From the NCBI GenBank assembly GCA_041060555.1, contig JBEUDS010000011.1: a stretch of DNA of 64,000 nt, one strand, 5' to 3'. Source of the stretch: CAUJIW01 sp963205175. Its GTDB lineage: Bacteria; Pseudomonadota; Alphaproteobacteria; Sphingomonadales; Sphingomonadaceae. The notes under the pieces are model-generated. The model was not told the origin of the DNA. It saw only the letters and a program-made list of their open reading frames with translations, and did no database searches. Both the position numbers and the translations under genes were made by a program. This document shows positions 36,169 to 45,704 of this stretch, one piece after another; positions within the stretch are counted from its first letter, which is position 1; each line of letters opens with the position of its first letter.

Positions 36169-37341
36169 ATGAGCATCAGCGCCATCGCCCTGCCCCGCAT
36201 CCTGCGCGTCGGCGCCGGCGCCTCCCGCCAGGCCGGCGAGGTGCTGGCCATGCTCGGGCTGTCGCGGCCGCTGGTGGTGACCGACGGCTTTCTGGTCGCC
36301 CAGGGCTGGGTCTCGCGCCTGGTCGATGATCTCGCCGCCACCGGTATCCAGGCGCGGGTGTTCGCCGACACCGTGCCCGATCCCACCATCGCCTCCATCG
36401 AGGCCGGGCTTGCCTGTCTAGAGGCCGGCGACCATGACTGCGTGATCGGCTTCGGCGGCGGCAGCCCGCTCGACAGCGCCAAGGCCATCGCCGTGCTGGG
36501 CCGGCTGGGTGGCTCCATGGCCGACTACAAGGTGCCGCATGTGCAGGACCAGCCGGGCCTGCCAATCATCGCCATCCCCACCACCGCTGGCACCGGCTCC
36601 GAGGCGACCCGCTTCACCATCATCACCAACGGCGACACTGACGAGAAGATGCTCTGCCCGGGGCTGGCCTATCTGCCGGTGGCAGCGCTGGTCGATTATG
36701 AGCTGACGCTGACCAAGCCGCGCCGGCTGACCGCCGACACCGGCATCGATTCGCTGACCCACGCCATCGAGGCCTATGTCTCGCGCCGGGCCAATCCGTT
36801 CAGCGACACCATGGCGCTGGCGGCAATGCGGGCGATCGCGCCGAATATCCGCCGGGTCTGCGCCGACCCGCAGGACCGTCCGGCGCGCTCCGCGATGATG
36901 CTGGGGGCGACCCAGGCCGGCATCGCCTTCTCCAACAGTTCGGTGGCGCTGGTACATGGCATGAGCCGGCCGATCGGCGCCCACTTCCATGTGCCGCACG
37001 GCCTGTCCAACGCCATGCTGCTGCCCGCCGTCACCGCCTGGTCGGCGCCGTCGGCACCCGCCCGCTACGCCGATTGCGCCCGTGCCATGGGGATCGCCGG
37101 CGACGACGAGGGAGACCAGGCCGCCGTCGCCCGGCTCATCGAGGAGCTGGCGGCGCTCAACCGCGATCTCGACGTGCCGACGCCGCCGGTGTTTGGCATC
37201 GAGCGCGCCCGTTGGGAGGCATTGCTGCCCTTGATGTGCGAGCAGGCGCTGGCCTCGGGGTCGCCGGCCAATAATCCGCGCGTGCCGACGATCGACGAGA
37301 TGCGCGCCCTCTATGCCCTGGCCTGGGATGGACGCTGCTGA
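36169..37341 (+). CDS. iron-containing (type III) alcohol dehydrogenase
   Basis: A 390-residue NAD(P)-dependent enzyme. The cofactor loop GGGSPLDSAK is at 96-105 and AIPTTAGTGSEATRF follows. Metal ligands are supplied by DSLTHAIEAY and by ALVHGMSRPIGAHFHVPHGLSNA. AAGGAAGG precedes the ATG. Placed 95 bases before an acyl-CoA ligase gene, so it may oxidise an alcohol to the aldehyde that later enters acyl-CoA metabolism. Its substrate cannot be read from sequence. Confidence 0.93.
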   Translation: MSISAIALPRILRVGAGASRQAGEVLAMLGLSRPLVVTDGFLVAQGWVSRLVDDLAATGIQARVFADTVPDPTIASIEAGLACLEAGDHDCVIGFGGGSPLDSAKAIAVLGRLGGSMADYKVPHVQDQPGLPIIAIPTTAGTGSEATRFTIITNGDTDEKMLCPGLAYLPVAALVDYELTLTKPRRLTADTGIDSLTHAIEAYVSRRANPFSDTMALAAMRAIAPNIRRVCADPQDRPARSAMMLGATQAGIAFSNSSVALVHGMSRPIGAHFHVPHGLSNAMLLPAVTAWSAPSAPARYADCARAMGIAGDDEGDQAAVARLIEELAALNRDLDVPTPPVFGIERARWEALLPLMCEQALASGSPANNPRVPTIDEMRALYALAWDGRC

Positions 37342-37436
37342 ACATCCGGACCCGCGGTCTACGACCAACCCTGACACACGCAACAGCTTGGCGATCGCCG
37401 GCCGCGGCCCCACCTTTCCGGCGGGGAGGATGACAT

Positions 37437-38999
37437 ATGACCGGACAACAGGCCGAAACCTTTGGCGACATCGTCAATCGCCACGGGCGCGAAAGACCGC
37501 GGGCTATCGCCCTGCGCTTCGAGGGTCGGGTGACCGATTATGCGATGCTCGATCGCCATACCAACCGGGTCGCCAATGCGCTGCTCGACATGGGGCTGAA
37601 GCCCGGCGACCGGGTCGCGCATCTGGGCAAGAACAGCGATGCCGCCATCGAACTGATGCTGGGTGCCGCCAAGGCCGGGGTGGTGCTGGTGCCGGTGATC
37701 TGGCGACTGGCGCCGGACGAGATCGCCTGGATCCTGCGGGACAGCGGCGCGCGCCACCTGTTCGTCGACGCGGTGTTCGCCGAAACCGCCGGCAAGCTTG
37801 CAGACGGGCTTGATTCCGTGATCATCATGGATTCGGACTCCGCCAATGGCTTTGCCGCCTGGCGCGACGTTGCCTCTGACGCGCCGCCGCCGGTGACGGT
37901 GGACGCCGAGGACATCCTGTTGCAGCTTTATACCTCCGGCACCACCGGCAAACCCAAGGGCGCGATGCTGACCCACGCCAACGTCACCCGCTTCCGGCCG
38001 CTGGTCGATAGCTCGGGGTTGGAATGGCTGTCGTCGCAGCCCGGCGAGACGGCGATGCTGGCCATGCCGTTCGCCCACATCGCCGGTGTCGGCACGGCGC
38101 TGCTCAATGTCTATGGCGCGCAGGAGAACATCGTGCTGCGCGAGTTCGACCCCGGCGCGGTGCTGGAGGCGATCGAGACCCACCGGCTGAAGCGGCTGTT
38201 CCTGGTGCCGGCGGCGCTGCAGATCCTGCTCGGCCATCCGCGCGCCAAGCAGACGGATTTCTCCAGCCTGCGCTACTTCTCCTATGGCGCCAGCCCGATT
38301 CCGCTGGAGCTGCTGAAGGCCGGCATTGCCGTGCTGGGCTGCGAGTTCATGCAGGTCTACGGCATGACCGAGACCTGGGGGCCGGTGACGGCGCTGGCGC
38401 CGGAAGATCACCGGCCGGAACGCGTCCACGTCATGACATCGGCCGGCAAGGCGATGCCGGGGGTGGAGCTGAAGGTCGTCGACGAGGAAGGGCGCACGCT
38501 GCCGCCCAACACCGTCGGCGAGGTGATGGTGCGTGGGCCGATGGTGATGAAGGGCTACTGGAACCGGCCGGAGGAGACCGCCAGGGCAATCGACGCCGAC
38601 GGCTGGCTGCGCACCGGCGACGCCGGCCTGCTGGACGAGGAAGGCTATCTGTTCATCCAGGACCGCATCAAGGACATGATCATCTCAGGTGGCGAGAACG
38701 TCTATCCGGCGGAGGTGGAGAGCGCCATCTACGGCCACCCCGACGTGGCGGACGTGGCGGTGATCGGCGTGCCGGACGCCAAATGGGGCGAGGCGGTCAA
38801 GGCGATCGTCGTGCCGCGGCCCGGGGTGTCGCCGGACCCGGCGAGCATCATCGCCCACGCCCGCGATCGCATCGCCCACTTCAAGTGCCCCAAGAGCGTC
38901 GACTTCATCGACGCGCTGCCGCGCAACCCGTCGGGCAAGATATTGCGCCGGACCCTGCGTGAGCCCTATTGGGCCGGTCAGTCGCGCAACGTCAACTGA
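37437..38999 (+). CDS. AMP-forming acyl-CoA ligase
   Basis: A 520-residue ANL-superfamily enzyme that adenylates a carboxylic acid and transfers it to CoA. AMP-binding motif YTSGTTGKPKG at about 165-175; YGMTETWGPV core; GDAGLLDEEGYLFIQDRIKDMIISGGENVYPAEVES hinge; and the C-terminal catalytic Lys in PRNPSGKILRRTL. GGGGAGG lies just before the ATG. It faces an acyl-CoA dehydrogenase gene. A fatty or cyclic acid is the likely substrate. Confidence 0.94.
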   Translation: MTGQQAETFGDIVNRHGRERPRAIALRFEGRVTDYAMLDRHTNRVANALLDMGLKPGDRVAHLGKNSDAAIELMLGAAKAGVVLVPVIWRLAPDEIAWILRDSGARHLFVDAVFAETAGKLADGLDSVIIMDSDSANGFAAWRDVASDAPPPVTVDAEDILLQLYTSGTTGKPKGAMLTHANVTRFRPLVDSSGLEWLSSQPGETAMLAMPFAHIAGVGTALLNVYGAQENIVLREFDPGAVLEAIETHRLKRLFLVPAALQILLGHPRAKQTDFSSLRYFSYGASPIPLELLKAGIAVLGCEFMQVYGMTETWGPVTALAPEDHRPERVHVMTSAGKAMPGVELKVVDEEGRTLPPNTVGEVMVRGPMVMKGYWNRPEETARAIDADGWLRTGDAGLLDEEGYLFIQDRIKDMIISGGENVYPAEVESAIYGHPDVADVAVIGVPDAKWGEAVKAIVVPRPGVSPDPASIIAHARDRIAHFKCPKSVDFIDALPRNPSGKILRRTLREPYWAGQSRNVN

Positions 39000-39028
39000 C
39001 ACGCGCGCGGCAGGCTGACGGGCGGGGT

Positions 39029-40183
39029 TCAGCTCCGCCCGAGCAGCATCCGGGCGATAATGTCGCGCTGGATTTCGTTGGAGCCGGCATAGATGCTGGC
39101 CGCCCGGTCGTTGAGGTAGCGCGGCATGGCGACGGCCACATGGTCGGGCGCTGCGTCGAGCACGGTCGGGAAGGCTGCTGGGCCGGCGATCAGCAGCGCC
39201 AGTTCGTCGAGCCGCTGGGAAATCTCGGTGCCGAGGATCTTCAGCATCGACGGCAGCAGCGCGGCATCGCCGGCGCGGCCGCCCACCAGGGCCTGCAGTT
39301 CCTGCGATTGCAGTGCGTCGACCTCGGCGGCAAGCCGGCCGAGCCCGAGCGCGATGTCGGGGTCGCTGGTCAGTCCCTCGTCGTGAGCGGCGGCGCGCAG
39401 CTGGTTGAGCGTCACCCGCAGCGCCGGCGCGTAGCGGCCGCCGCGCTCGAAGGCCAGCAGATATTTCGCCACCGACCAGCCGTCGTTTTCCGCCCCCAGC
39501 CGGTTGGCCTGCGGTACTCGCACGTCGTCGAAGAACACCTGGTTGAGTTCATGGTCGCCGGCCAACGTGATGATCGGCTTCACGGTAATGCCGGGGCTTG
39601 CCATGTCGAGCAGCAGGAACGTGATGCCCGACTGCGGCTTGCCGTGGCTGCCGGTGCGCACCAGGCAGAACATGCGGTTGGCGTGGTGGGCGTGGGTGGT
39701 CCAGATCTTCGAGCCGTTGAGCACATAATCCGTGCCGTCGGGCACGGCCCGCAGGCCGAGGTTGGCAAGATCCGAGCCGGCGCCGGGCTCGGAGAAGCCC
39801 TGGCACCAGTAATCCTCGCCGGAGAGAATGCGCGGGAGGTAGAAGTTCTTCTGGGCGTCGCTGCCATAGTGCATGATCACCGGCGCCACCATCTTCAGGC
39901 CCATCGGCGCCAGCGACGGCGCATTGGCGCGGGCACATTCGGCGGCGAAGATGTACCGCTGCACTTCGGTCCAGCCGGTGCCGCCATGGGCCACCGGCCA
40001 GTCCGGCGCCACCCAGCCGCGCGTGTGCAGGATGCGCTGCCAGGCCAGCGAGATGTCCGGCTCGTGGAACACGCTGCGGGCCCGCCGGCCGGCGCGCCGC
40101 AACTCGGGCGTCAGGGCGGTGGCGAGGAAGGTGCGAACCTCGTCGCGGAAGCGACGGTCGTCGGCGGAGAGAAAAATATCCAT
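39029..40183 (-). CDS. acyl-CoA dehydrogenase family protein (steroid/FadE-like type)
   Basis: A 384-residue flavoprotein. FAD motifs: FSEPGAGSDLANLGLRAV and LNGSKIWTTHAHHANRM. The C-terminal active-site motif reads SIYAGSNEIQRDII, with Ala where medium-chain enzymes have Glu. This form is common in dehydrogenases that work as heteromers on sterol or other bulky acyl-CoAs, where a partner supplies the base; that link is inferred. Same strand and 61 bases after the LuxR gene, so possibly regulated with it. Confidence 0.9.
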   Translation of the reverse strand: MDIFLSADDRRFRDEVRTFLATALTPELRRAGRRARSVFHEPDISLAWQRILHTRGWVAPDWPVAHGGTGWTEVQRYIFAAECARANAPSLAPMGLKMVAPVIMHYGSDAQKNFYLPRILSGEDYWCQGFSEPGAGSDLANLGLRAVPDGTDYVLNGSKIWTTHAHHANRMFCLVRTGSHGKPQSGITFLLLDMASPGITVKPIITLAGDHELNQVFFDDVRVPQANRLGAENDGWSVAKYLLAFERGGRYAPALRVTLNQLRAAAHDEGLTSDPDIALGLGRLAAEVDALQSQELQALVGGRAGDAALLPSMLKILGTEISQRLDELALLIAGPAAFPTVLDAAPDHVAVAMPRYLNDRAASIYAGSNEIQRDIIARMLLGRS

Positions 40184-40244
40184 GGCGGCCGGAATCGCGT
40201 GTCCGGCGCCTCTCTTGCAAGCTGGCGGACGTTACAGGGGGGAC

Positions 40245-40994
40245 TCAGCGGGCGCCGACGAAGCCAAGACCGGCGGCGGCCTGGATCGCCTGCGCGCGGC
40301 CCGTGGCGCCGAGCTTGGCCGAGGCATTGCGCAGGTGAAAGCGCACCGTCGAGATCGATAGCGACAGGATGATGCCGATCTCGCCGTCGGTCTTGCCGGC
40401 GGCCGCCCAGCGCAGGCACTGCACCTCGCGCCGGGTGAGTGCGGCAGGCGCCGCGGCGTTGCGTGGCCGCCCGGCGGCCTCGGCGTGGCTGGCGATCAGC
40501 CGCAGGGCGAGCGCGTGGAGGTGCTCGGCCTGGTTCGTGAACACGTGGGCGATATCCATCGTGGTGGGGGAGGCCCATACCATCGTGCCAATGATGCCGC
40601 GTGGCAGATGCACCGGCGTGATGATGGCGGCGGTGATGCCGCTGAGCCGTGTCACCTGCGTGCAGTCGAAGTCATCGAGCAGCCGGGTCGCCCGCCAGCT
40701 GTGCAGCCGGCCATCGGCGAAATAGAAGGGCTCGGCGATCATCCGCGCGGCATTGAGGAACGGGGAGTCCAGTGCCAGCCGGCGGTTGCGCCAGTACTGG
40801 TCGAACGGACCGAACCAGCGGAAACTGGTTTCGGCGTAAGGGCGGCCGTCGGCGTCGCACATCGGCTCCGGGTCGCCCAGATCGCTCTGGGCGGCAATGT
40901 ACGGCAAGCCGTTGGCCTCCCCGGCGGCCTTCACCGCTTCGACGAACCGGGCGGTCTGCTCCCACAGCGCCCGCCGTTCCGCATCCATTCCCAT
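40245..40994 (-). CDS. LuxR-family transcriptional regulator (solo)
   Basis: A 249-residue regulator. An N-terminal autoinducer-binding-like domain spans about 1-170 (FRWFGPFDQYWRNRRLALDSPFLNAARMIAEPFYF), and a LuxR helix-turn-helix lies at about 185-245 (LTRREVQCLRWAAAGKTDGEIGIIL then ISTVRFHLRNASAKLGATGRAQAI). No LuxI synthase gene is present, so it is a solo that may bind an outside signal or a catabolic intermediate. GGGAGAAG precedes the ATG. Strong palindromes lie just upstream. Confidence 0.9.
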   Translation of the reverse strand: MGMDAERRALWEQTARFVEAVKAAGEANGLPYIAAQSDLGDPEPMCDADGRPYAETSFRWFGPFDQYWRNRRLALDSPFLNAARMIAEPFYFADGRLHSWRATRLLDDFDCTQVTRLSGITAAIITPVHLPRGIIGTMVWASPTTMDIAHVFTNQAEHLHALALRLIASHAEAAGRPRNAAAPAALTRREVQCLRWAAAGKTDGEIGIILSLSISTVRFHLRNASAKLGATGRAQAIQAAAGLGFVGAR

Positions 40995-41010
40995 CTTCTC
41001 CCTTTACTAC

Positions 41011-41035
41011 CCTGATACGGCTATCAGGTTGATAG
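41011..41035. promoter_or_regulatory. overlapping palindromes upstream of luxR-type gene (lux-box-like operator)
   Basis: CCTGATA-CGGC-TATCAGG (41011-41028) is a perfect seven-base dyad and shares its right arm with CTATCA-GGT-TGATAG (41021-41035). The position, 17-41 bases before the LuxR start and about 105 before the receptor ATG, and the 18-20 base dyad size fit a LuxR operator. Control of both divergent genes is inferred. Confidence 0.6.
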
Positions 41036-41140
41036 TACTCCGCCGCAACGCGATCCTGCCAGCCTTGAAGCCGGCTACACCCATCGCATTACAAAGTGCC
41101 AACACAATCAATGGGGTCCGGCGGGGGGGAGTTCAGATTC

Positions 41141-43606
41141 ATGGATTATCGTTCGATTCTTTGGGCAGGTGCGGCTGTTTGCGCCCTGACAACATCCGTT
41201 CTGGCGCCGGCGGCGCTGGCCCAGACTGCTGGGGGGCAGGCCGCGGCAGCGTCTTCCGGCGGTGAAGATTACACCATGCTGCAGGACATCATCGTCACCG
41301 CGCAGCGGCGCGCCGAATCGATCAACGATGTCGGCATGGCGATCCAGGCCTTCGATTCCGATAAGCTGACCGCGATGCGGGTCAATACGGTGTCTGACAT
41401 CACCACCGTGGTACCGAGCTTCACGGTGTCCCAAAGCTATCAGGGCGTCCCCACCTATACGATGCGCGGCATCGGCTTCAACACCATCAATCTGTCCGCC
41501 ACGTCGACCGTTGGCACCTACGTCGATGAAGTGGCCTACGCCTACCCGATCATGAATACCGGCCCGGTGATGGATCTTGAGCGCGTCGAGGTGCTGAAGG
41601 GCCCCCAGGGCACGCTCTATGGCCGCAATACCACGGCGGGCCTGATCAACTTCGTCACCGCAAAGCCGACCGACGAGTTCAAGGCCGCGCTGAACGCCGA
41701 CCTGGGCAACTATCAGACCTACAACATCGGCGGCTACATCTCCGGCCCGCTGACCGAGGGCGTGCAGGCACGTCTGGCCTTCCGTAGCGAGAACAGCGAC
41801 AAGGGCTGGCAGAAGTCCAACAGCCGTGACGAGCGTCTGGGCAAGGTGGAGAAATACGGCCTGCGCGGCGCGCTGGCGGTGCAGCCGGCGGAAGGCACCA
41901 ACATCGACCTGTCGGTGACCTGGTGGCGCAACAACTCGGACACCGTCGCCGGCCAGGGCATCGGCTTCACCCCCGCCACCGCCAGCAGCCCGTTCAACGC
42001 GCCGGGTCTGGTGGACTACATCGCCAACAACCAGCCGACCAAGGCCAGCCAGGCCGACTGGGCACCCTATGCCCAGCGGGCGACGGACATCGGTATCGGC
42101 GAAGGCCTGGATGGCCGGCTGAACGAGGGCAACCGCTTCCTTGGCCTGAAATTGCGACTGGACCAGGACATCACCGACAACATCAAGCTGGTATCGCTGA
42201 CCAGTTACAATGACTTCAAGCGCGACGCCCTGTTCGACTGGAGTGGCGCCCCTTATGAAATTCTGGTCCAGAACGGGGTGGGGCGCATCAAGTCCTTCGC
42301 CGAGGATCTGCATATCGAAGGCGTGTCCGGGCCAGTGAACTGGCTGGTGGGCGGCTATTACGCGCGGGACAAGATTCTCGACAGCAACCGCACCCTGCTT
42401 GGCCAGAATGCCAACGTCGGGCTGATCCGTTACTATGGTGCCACGCTGGCGGCGACCCCGTTCAACAGCGGCGGCTACACGCTGGAGCAGATCAGCCAGG
42501 CATTCCGCACCTATATCGATGAAGCGAACATGAAGACCACGACGTGGAGCCTGTTCGCCAACGCCGACTGGGAACTCAACGACCAGTTCAAGCTGACCGG
42601 CGGTATCCGCTACACCGAGGACAAGCAGCGTTACAGCGGCTGCTCGCGCGACCACAACGGGTCGATGCTGCCCAACGTCAATGTTGTCAACCGCTACCTG
42701 TTCCTGACCGCCTATGGCGTACTTGCCGACCCGATCAGCGAGAACCAGTGCAATACGTTCGATGCCGATGCAGGTGCCTTCGGCCGGGTCCGCTCGGTGC
42801 TCGACGAGAACAATGTCTCCTGGCGGGTGGCGCTGGACTGGAAGCCGAGCCCGGACTTCCTCGGCTACGCCTCGGTGTCGCGCGGCGCGAAATCGGGCAC
42901 CACGCCCGTCAACGCGGCCAGCATGGCGCAGCAGAACGGGCCGGTGAAGCAGGAGCTGCTGACGGCCTACGAGATCGGCCTCAAATCGACGGTGGAAGCA
43001 CTGCGGATGCAGGCTAACGTGGCGCTGTTCTATTATGACTACAAGGACAAGCAGATCAGCACCTACTTCGCGGACCCGATCTACACCGCGCTGTCGCGGC
43101 TGGACAATATTCCGAAGTCGGAGGCCTATGGTCTGGATGTCGATGTTACGGTCCGACCGGTCCGGTCGCTGACGCTCAGCGCCACCGCCTTGTGGCTGCA
43201 CACCGAGGTGACGGAATATTTCGGCACCACGGCGGCGGGCGTGGAGAATGTCGATTTCTCCGGCACGCCGTTCATCTACAGCCCGAAGTTCCAGGGCAGC
43301 CTGTCGGCAATGTATGACCAGCCGCTCAATGACTCCATCGCGTTGCAGGTCGTGCTCAACGGTCGCTACCAGAGCAAGAGCAACACGATCTTCGAGGACA
43401 TCGACCTCTACAAGATCAAGGGCTACGGCATGGTCAACGGCAGCATCGGCGTGCATGCGCTCGACGATCGCTGGACCGCCTCGCTGTGGGCGCGCAACCT
43501 CTTCAACACCTACGCGTGGACGGCGGTGGCCAGCAACGCCAACGTGGTGGTGCGCTTCCCGAGCCAGCCGCGCACCTTCGGTGTGTCGTTCGGCGTAAAG
43601 TTCTGA
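41141..43606 (+). CDS. TonB-dependent outer-membrane receptor
   Basis: An 821-residue receptor with signal peptide ending ALAQT. Plug: DIIVTAQRRAESINDVGMAI, VPTYTMRGIGFNTI, VDEVAYAYP, LERVEVLKGPQGTLYGRNTTAGLINFVTAKP. Barrel strands end in QPRTFGVSFGVKF with terminal Phe. This variant of the family is abundant in sphingomonads next to catabolic genes for aromatic or cyclic compounds, fitting its neighbours. The ATG follows GGGGGGGAG by nine bases. Confidence 0.94.
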   Translation: MDYRSILWAGAAVCALTTSVLAPAALAQTAGGQAAAASSGGEDYTMLQDIIVTAQRRAESINDVGMAIQAFDSDKLTAMRVNTVSDITTVVPSFTVSQSYQGVPTYTMRGIGFNTINLSATSTVGTYVDEVAYAYPIMNTGPVMDLERVEVLKGPQGTLYGRNTTAGLINFVTAKPTDEFKAALNADLGNYQTYNIGGYISGPLTEGVQARLAFRSENSDKGWQKSNSRDERLGKVEKYGLRGALAVQPAEGTNIDLSVTWWRNNSDTVAGQGIGFTPATASSPFNAPGLVDYIANNQPTKASQADWAPYAQRATDIGIGEGLDGRLNEGNRFLGLKLRLDQDITDNIKLVSLTSYNDFKRDALFDWSGAPYEILVQNGVGRIKSFAEDLHIEGVSGPVNWLVGGYYARDKILDSNRTLLGQNANVGLIRYYGATLAATPFNSGGYTLEQISQAFRTYIDEANMKTTTWSLFANADWELNDQFKLTGGIRYTEDKQRYSGCSRDHNGSMLPNVNVVNRYLFLTAYGVLADPISENQCNTFDADAGAFGRVRSVLDENNVSWRVALDWKPSPDFLGYASVSRGAKSGTTPVNAASMAQQNGPVKQELLTAYEIGLKSTVEALRMQANVALFYYDYKDKQISTYFADPIYTALSRLDNIPKSEAYGLDVDVTVRPVRSLTLSATALWLHTEVTEYFGTTAAGVENVDFSGTPFIYSPKFQGSLSAMYDQPLNDSIALQVVLNGRYQSKSNTIFEDIDLYKIKGYGMVNGSIGVHALDDRWTASLWARNLFNTYAWTAVASNANVVVRFPSQPRTFGVSFGVKF

Positions 43607-43612
43607 CGATCC

Positions 43613-43635
43613 GCGAGAGGGGTGGCCCCTCTCGC
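43613..43635. terminator. stem-loop, first of two, between convergent receptor and chemoreceptor genes
   Basis: Perfect ten-base arms GCGAGAGGGG and CCCCTCTCGC around a TGG loop, seven bases after the receptor stop codon. Confidence 0.65.
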
Positions 43636-43648
43636 CTGTCACACGCGC

Positions 43649-43676
43649 GGGCGGACCGGCCGGGGCCGGTCCGCCC
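43649..43676. terminator. stem-loop, second of two, followed by GTTT
   Basis: Perfect twelve-base arms GGGCGGACCGGC and GCCGGTCCGCCC around CGGG, then GTTTGCC on the plus strand. Together with the preceding stem it separates two convergent genes. Confidence 0.75.
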
Positions 43677-43698
43677 GTTTGCCGTTCAGGCCGCCGCG

Positions 43699-45474
43699 TC
43701 AGGCAGCGCGCACCTCGGCGATGAAGGCGGAGACCGCGCTTTGCAGATCGTCGGCGCGCTGCATGACGCTGGCGGCGGAGCTGCGCACCGTTTCGGCGAC
43801 CGTGCGGCTGGTCTCGACGATCTCGTTGACGCCAACGATATTGCTCGACACCAGCGTGGTGCCGGCCGACACCTGCTGCGCGCTGGAGGCGATTTCCGCC
43901 GTCGCCGCGCCCTGCTGCTCCACCGCCGCCGCGACGGTGGTGGTGATCTTGTCGAACTGGGCGATGGTGCCGGCGATGGCCTGGATCGAGGCGATCGAGC
44001 TGCCGACGCGCGCCTTGATGGCCTCCACCTGACCGGTGATCTCGACCGTCGCGTTGGCGGTCTGGGTGGCAAGGCTCTTCACTTCCGAGGCGACGACCGC
44101 GAAGCCCTTGCCAGCTTCGCCCGCGCGGGCCGCCTCGATGGTGGCGTTGAGCGCCAGCAGGTTGGTCTGCTCGGCGATCGCCTGGATCATGCCGACGATT
44201 TCGTCGATGCGGCCGGCGACGTTCGACAGCGCCTCGACCTCCTGATTGCTGTGCTCGGCCTGGGCCACCGCCTCGCCGGCGGCAGTGGCGGATACCTGCA
44301 TCTGGCGGCTGATCTCGCGGATCGAGGCTTCCAGTTCCTCCGCCGCCGTGGCGACGCTCTGGACACTGGCGGCGGCCTCCTCCGATGCGCTGGCGACGGT
44401 GGCGGTGCGGCGGCTGCTTTCGTGCACGTTGTCGCCCAGTGTCGTCGCCAGGCCCAGCATCTCCTGCGCTGACTGCTGGACCGTCGTCACCATCGCGCCC
44501 ACCGCGGCCTCGAACTGGTTGGCCAGCGCATGCATCTGTGCCCGCCGCTCGGCCTCGGCGGCCTGACGCATCTGCGCCTCACGCTCCCGGGCGGCTTCCT
44601 CCTGGCGGCGCTGCTGCTCGGCGTGCTCGCGCTCGCGCCGCTCGTTCTGCTGCCGGGCGGCCTCGTTCTCGGCGCGCAACGCCTCGGCGGCCTGCAGGTT
44701 GTCCCGCAGCACCAGGGCGGCGCGGCCGAGGTCGCCCAGCTCGTCATGGCGGCGGGCGGCAGGCACGTCGACGGCGAGATCGCCCCGGGACAGGCCGACG
44801 ATGGACGTCTTGATGGAGGTGAGCGGACGCACGATGCTGCGCACCACCAGCCAGATCACCGCCGACAGGGCGGCAACGAAGGCGGCCGCCAGCAGCAGGG
44901 TCTGGGTCAGCGCCTGGCGATACTGGGCGGCGAGGTCGTCGACATAGACGCCGGTGCCAATGATCCACCCCCAGCCGGGCACGGCCTTGACCATGCTCAT
45001 CTTGTCCACCGGCTCGCTGCTGCCGGTGCGCGGCCATGCATAATGCACGATGCCCGAGCCGCTTTTCCTGACGATGTCGACCATCTCGACGAACAGGGCG
45101 ACACCGTTGGGATCCTTCATGTCGCGCACGCTGGTACCGTCGAGTTCCGGCCTGTTGGGGTGCATCACCATGCGTACGTCGTTGTCGATGATGAACAGAT
45201 ACTCGCTGCCGCGATAGCGCACCGTCTTCAGCCGGGCGATCGCGTCGGCTTGTGCCTCGGCTCTGGTCATCCGGCCGTCATCGACGGCTCGCTGATACCC
45301 CGCCACCATCGATGTCGCGACATCCAGCAGACTGGCGAGTTCGGTTTCGCGCTGCTCGGTCAGGCGCTCATGGCCCAGGTTGACAGCGGTGACAACGCCC
45401 AGCACCAGGCCTGCGGCGACCAGCGGAATCAACAGGAAAGCGCGAAGGCGGACGCTAAGATGTTGTATTTTCAT
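43699..45474 (-). CDS. methyl-accepting chemotaxis protein with periplasmic Cache domain
   Basis: A 591-residue receptor. First transmembrane helix at about 10-30; a single-Cache periplasmic sensor at 35-185 (YRGSEYLFIIDNDVRMVMHPNRPELDG, GWGWIIGTGVYVDDL); second helix near 190-210; HAMP domain; a long Gln/Glu/Arg coiled coil at about 265-320; then the signalling domain with the hairpin tip IVGMIQAIAEQTNLLALNATIEAARAGEAGKGFAVVASEVKSLA. Such Cache domains bind small acids. The ATG at 45474 has an AGG site and is favoured over 45516. Signals to CheA and the flagellar motor. Confidence 0.94.
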   Translation of the reverse strand: MKIQHLSVRLRAFLLIPLVAAGLVLGVVTAVNLGHERLTEQRETELASLLDVATSMVAGYQRAVDDGRMTRAEAQADAIARLKTVRYRGSEYLFIIDNDVRMVMHPNRPELDGTSVRDMKDPNGVALFVEMVDIVRKSGSGIVHYAWPRTGSSEPVDKMSMVKAVPGWGWIIGTGVYVDDLAAQYRQALTQTLLLAAAFVAALSAVIWLVVRSIVRPLTSIKTSIVGLSRGDLAVDVPAARRHDELGDLGRAALVLRDNLQAAEALRAENEAARQQNERREREHAEQQRRQEEAAREREAQMRQAAEAERRAQMHALANQFEAAVGAMVTTVQQSAQEMLGLATTLGDNVHESSRRTATVASASEEAAASVQSVATAAEELEASIREISRQMQVSATAAGEAVAQAEHSNQEVEALSNVAGRIDEIVGMIQAIAEQTNLLALNATIEAARAGEAGKGFAVVASEVKSLATQTANATVEITGQVEAIKARVGSSIASIQAIAGTIAQFDKITTTVAAAVEQQGAATAEIASSAQQVSAGTTLVSSNIVGVNEIVETSRTVAETVRSSAASVMQRADDLQSAVSAFIAEVRAA

Positions 45475-45678
45475 ACATACCTGCGGAGTTTCATGATTGT
45501 TGCTGCTAGCATTCATGTAAGGGTGTGAATATTCGGTTTAGCTGAAGTATCCCCCGCCGGCGCCGGGCTGGTGGAGAAAATATGGTTCGGCCGCTCGTGG
45601 CGCGCCGGTCACCAGCATCGTGGCGTCCTTGCCACGCCGTTCAGGGAATATCCCGCGCCACCGGTCATGTAATCAAAG

Positions 45679-45704
45679 TGACATCAATCTGACCCGAAGG
45701 TGAC
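45679..45704 (+). promoter_or_regulatory. three TGAC direct repeats at 11-base spacing (PhoB-box-like)
   Basis: GTGACAT, CTGACCC and GTGACAC follow each other with four-base spacers, so TGAC recurs at 45679, 45690 and 45701. A 7+4 periodicity is that of Pho boxes (CTGTCAT units), here matching on the opposite strand (ATGACAG units) and imperfectly. The site lies 50-75 bases before the GTG of a receptor whose next neighbour is alkaline phosphatase. Confidence 0.45.

Noticed and set aside
41108..43642. Very long open frame antisense to the second TonB receptor
   Set aside because: It is a by-product of GC-rich codon third positions: His/Arg/Gly-rich, no family motif, no ribosome site, while the plus strand has a clear receptor. 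The same holds for long antisense frames over gspD, the helicase, the amidohydrolase and SulP genes.
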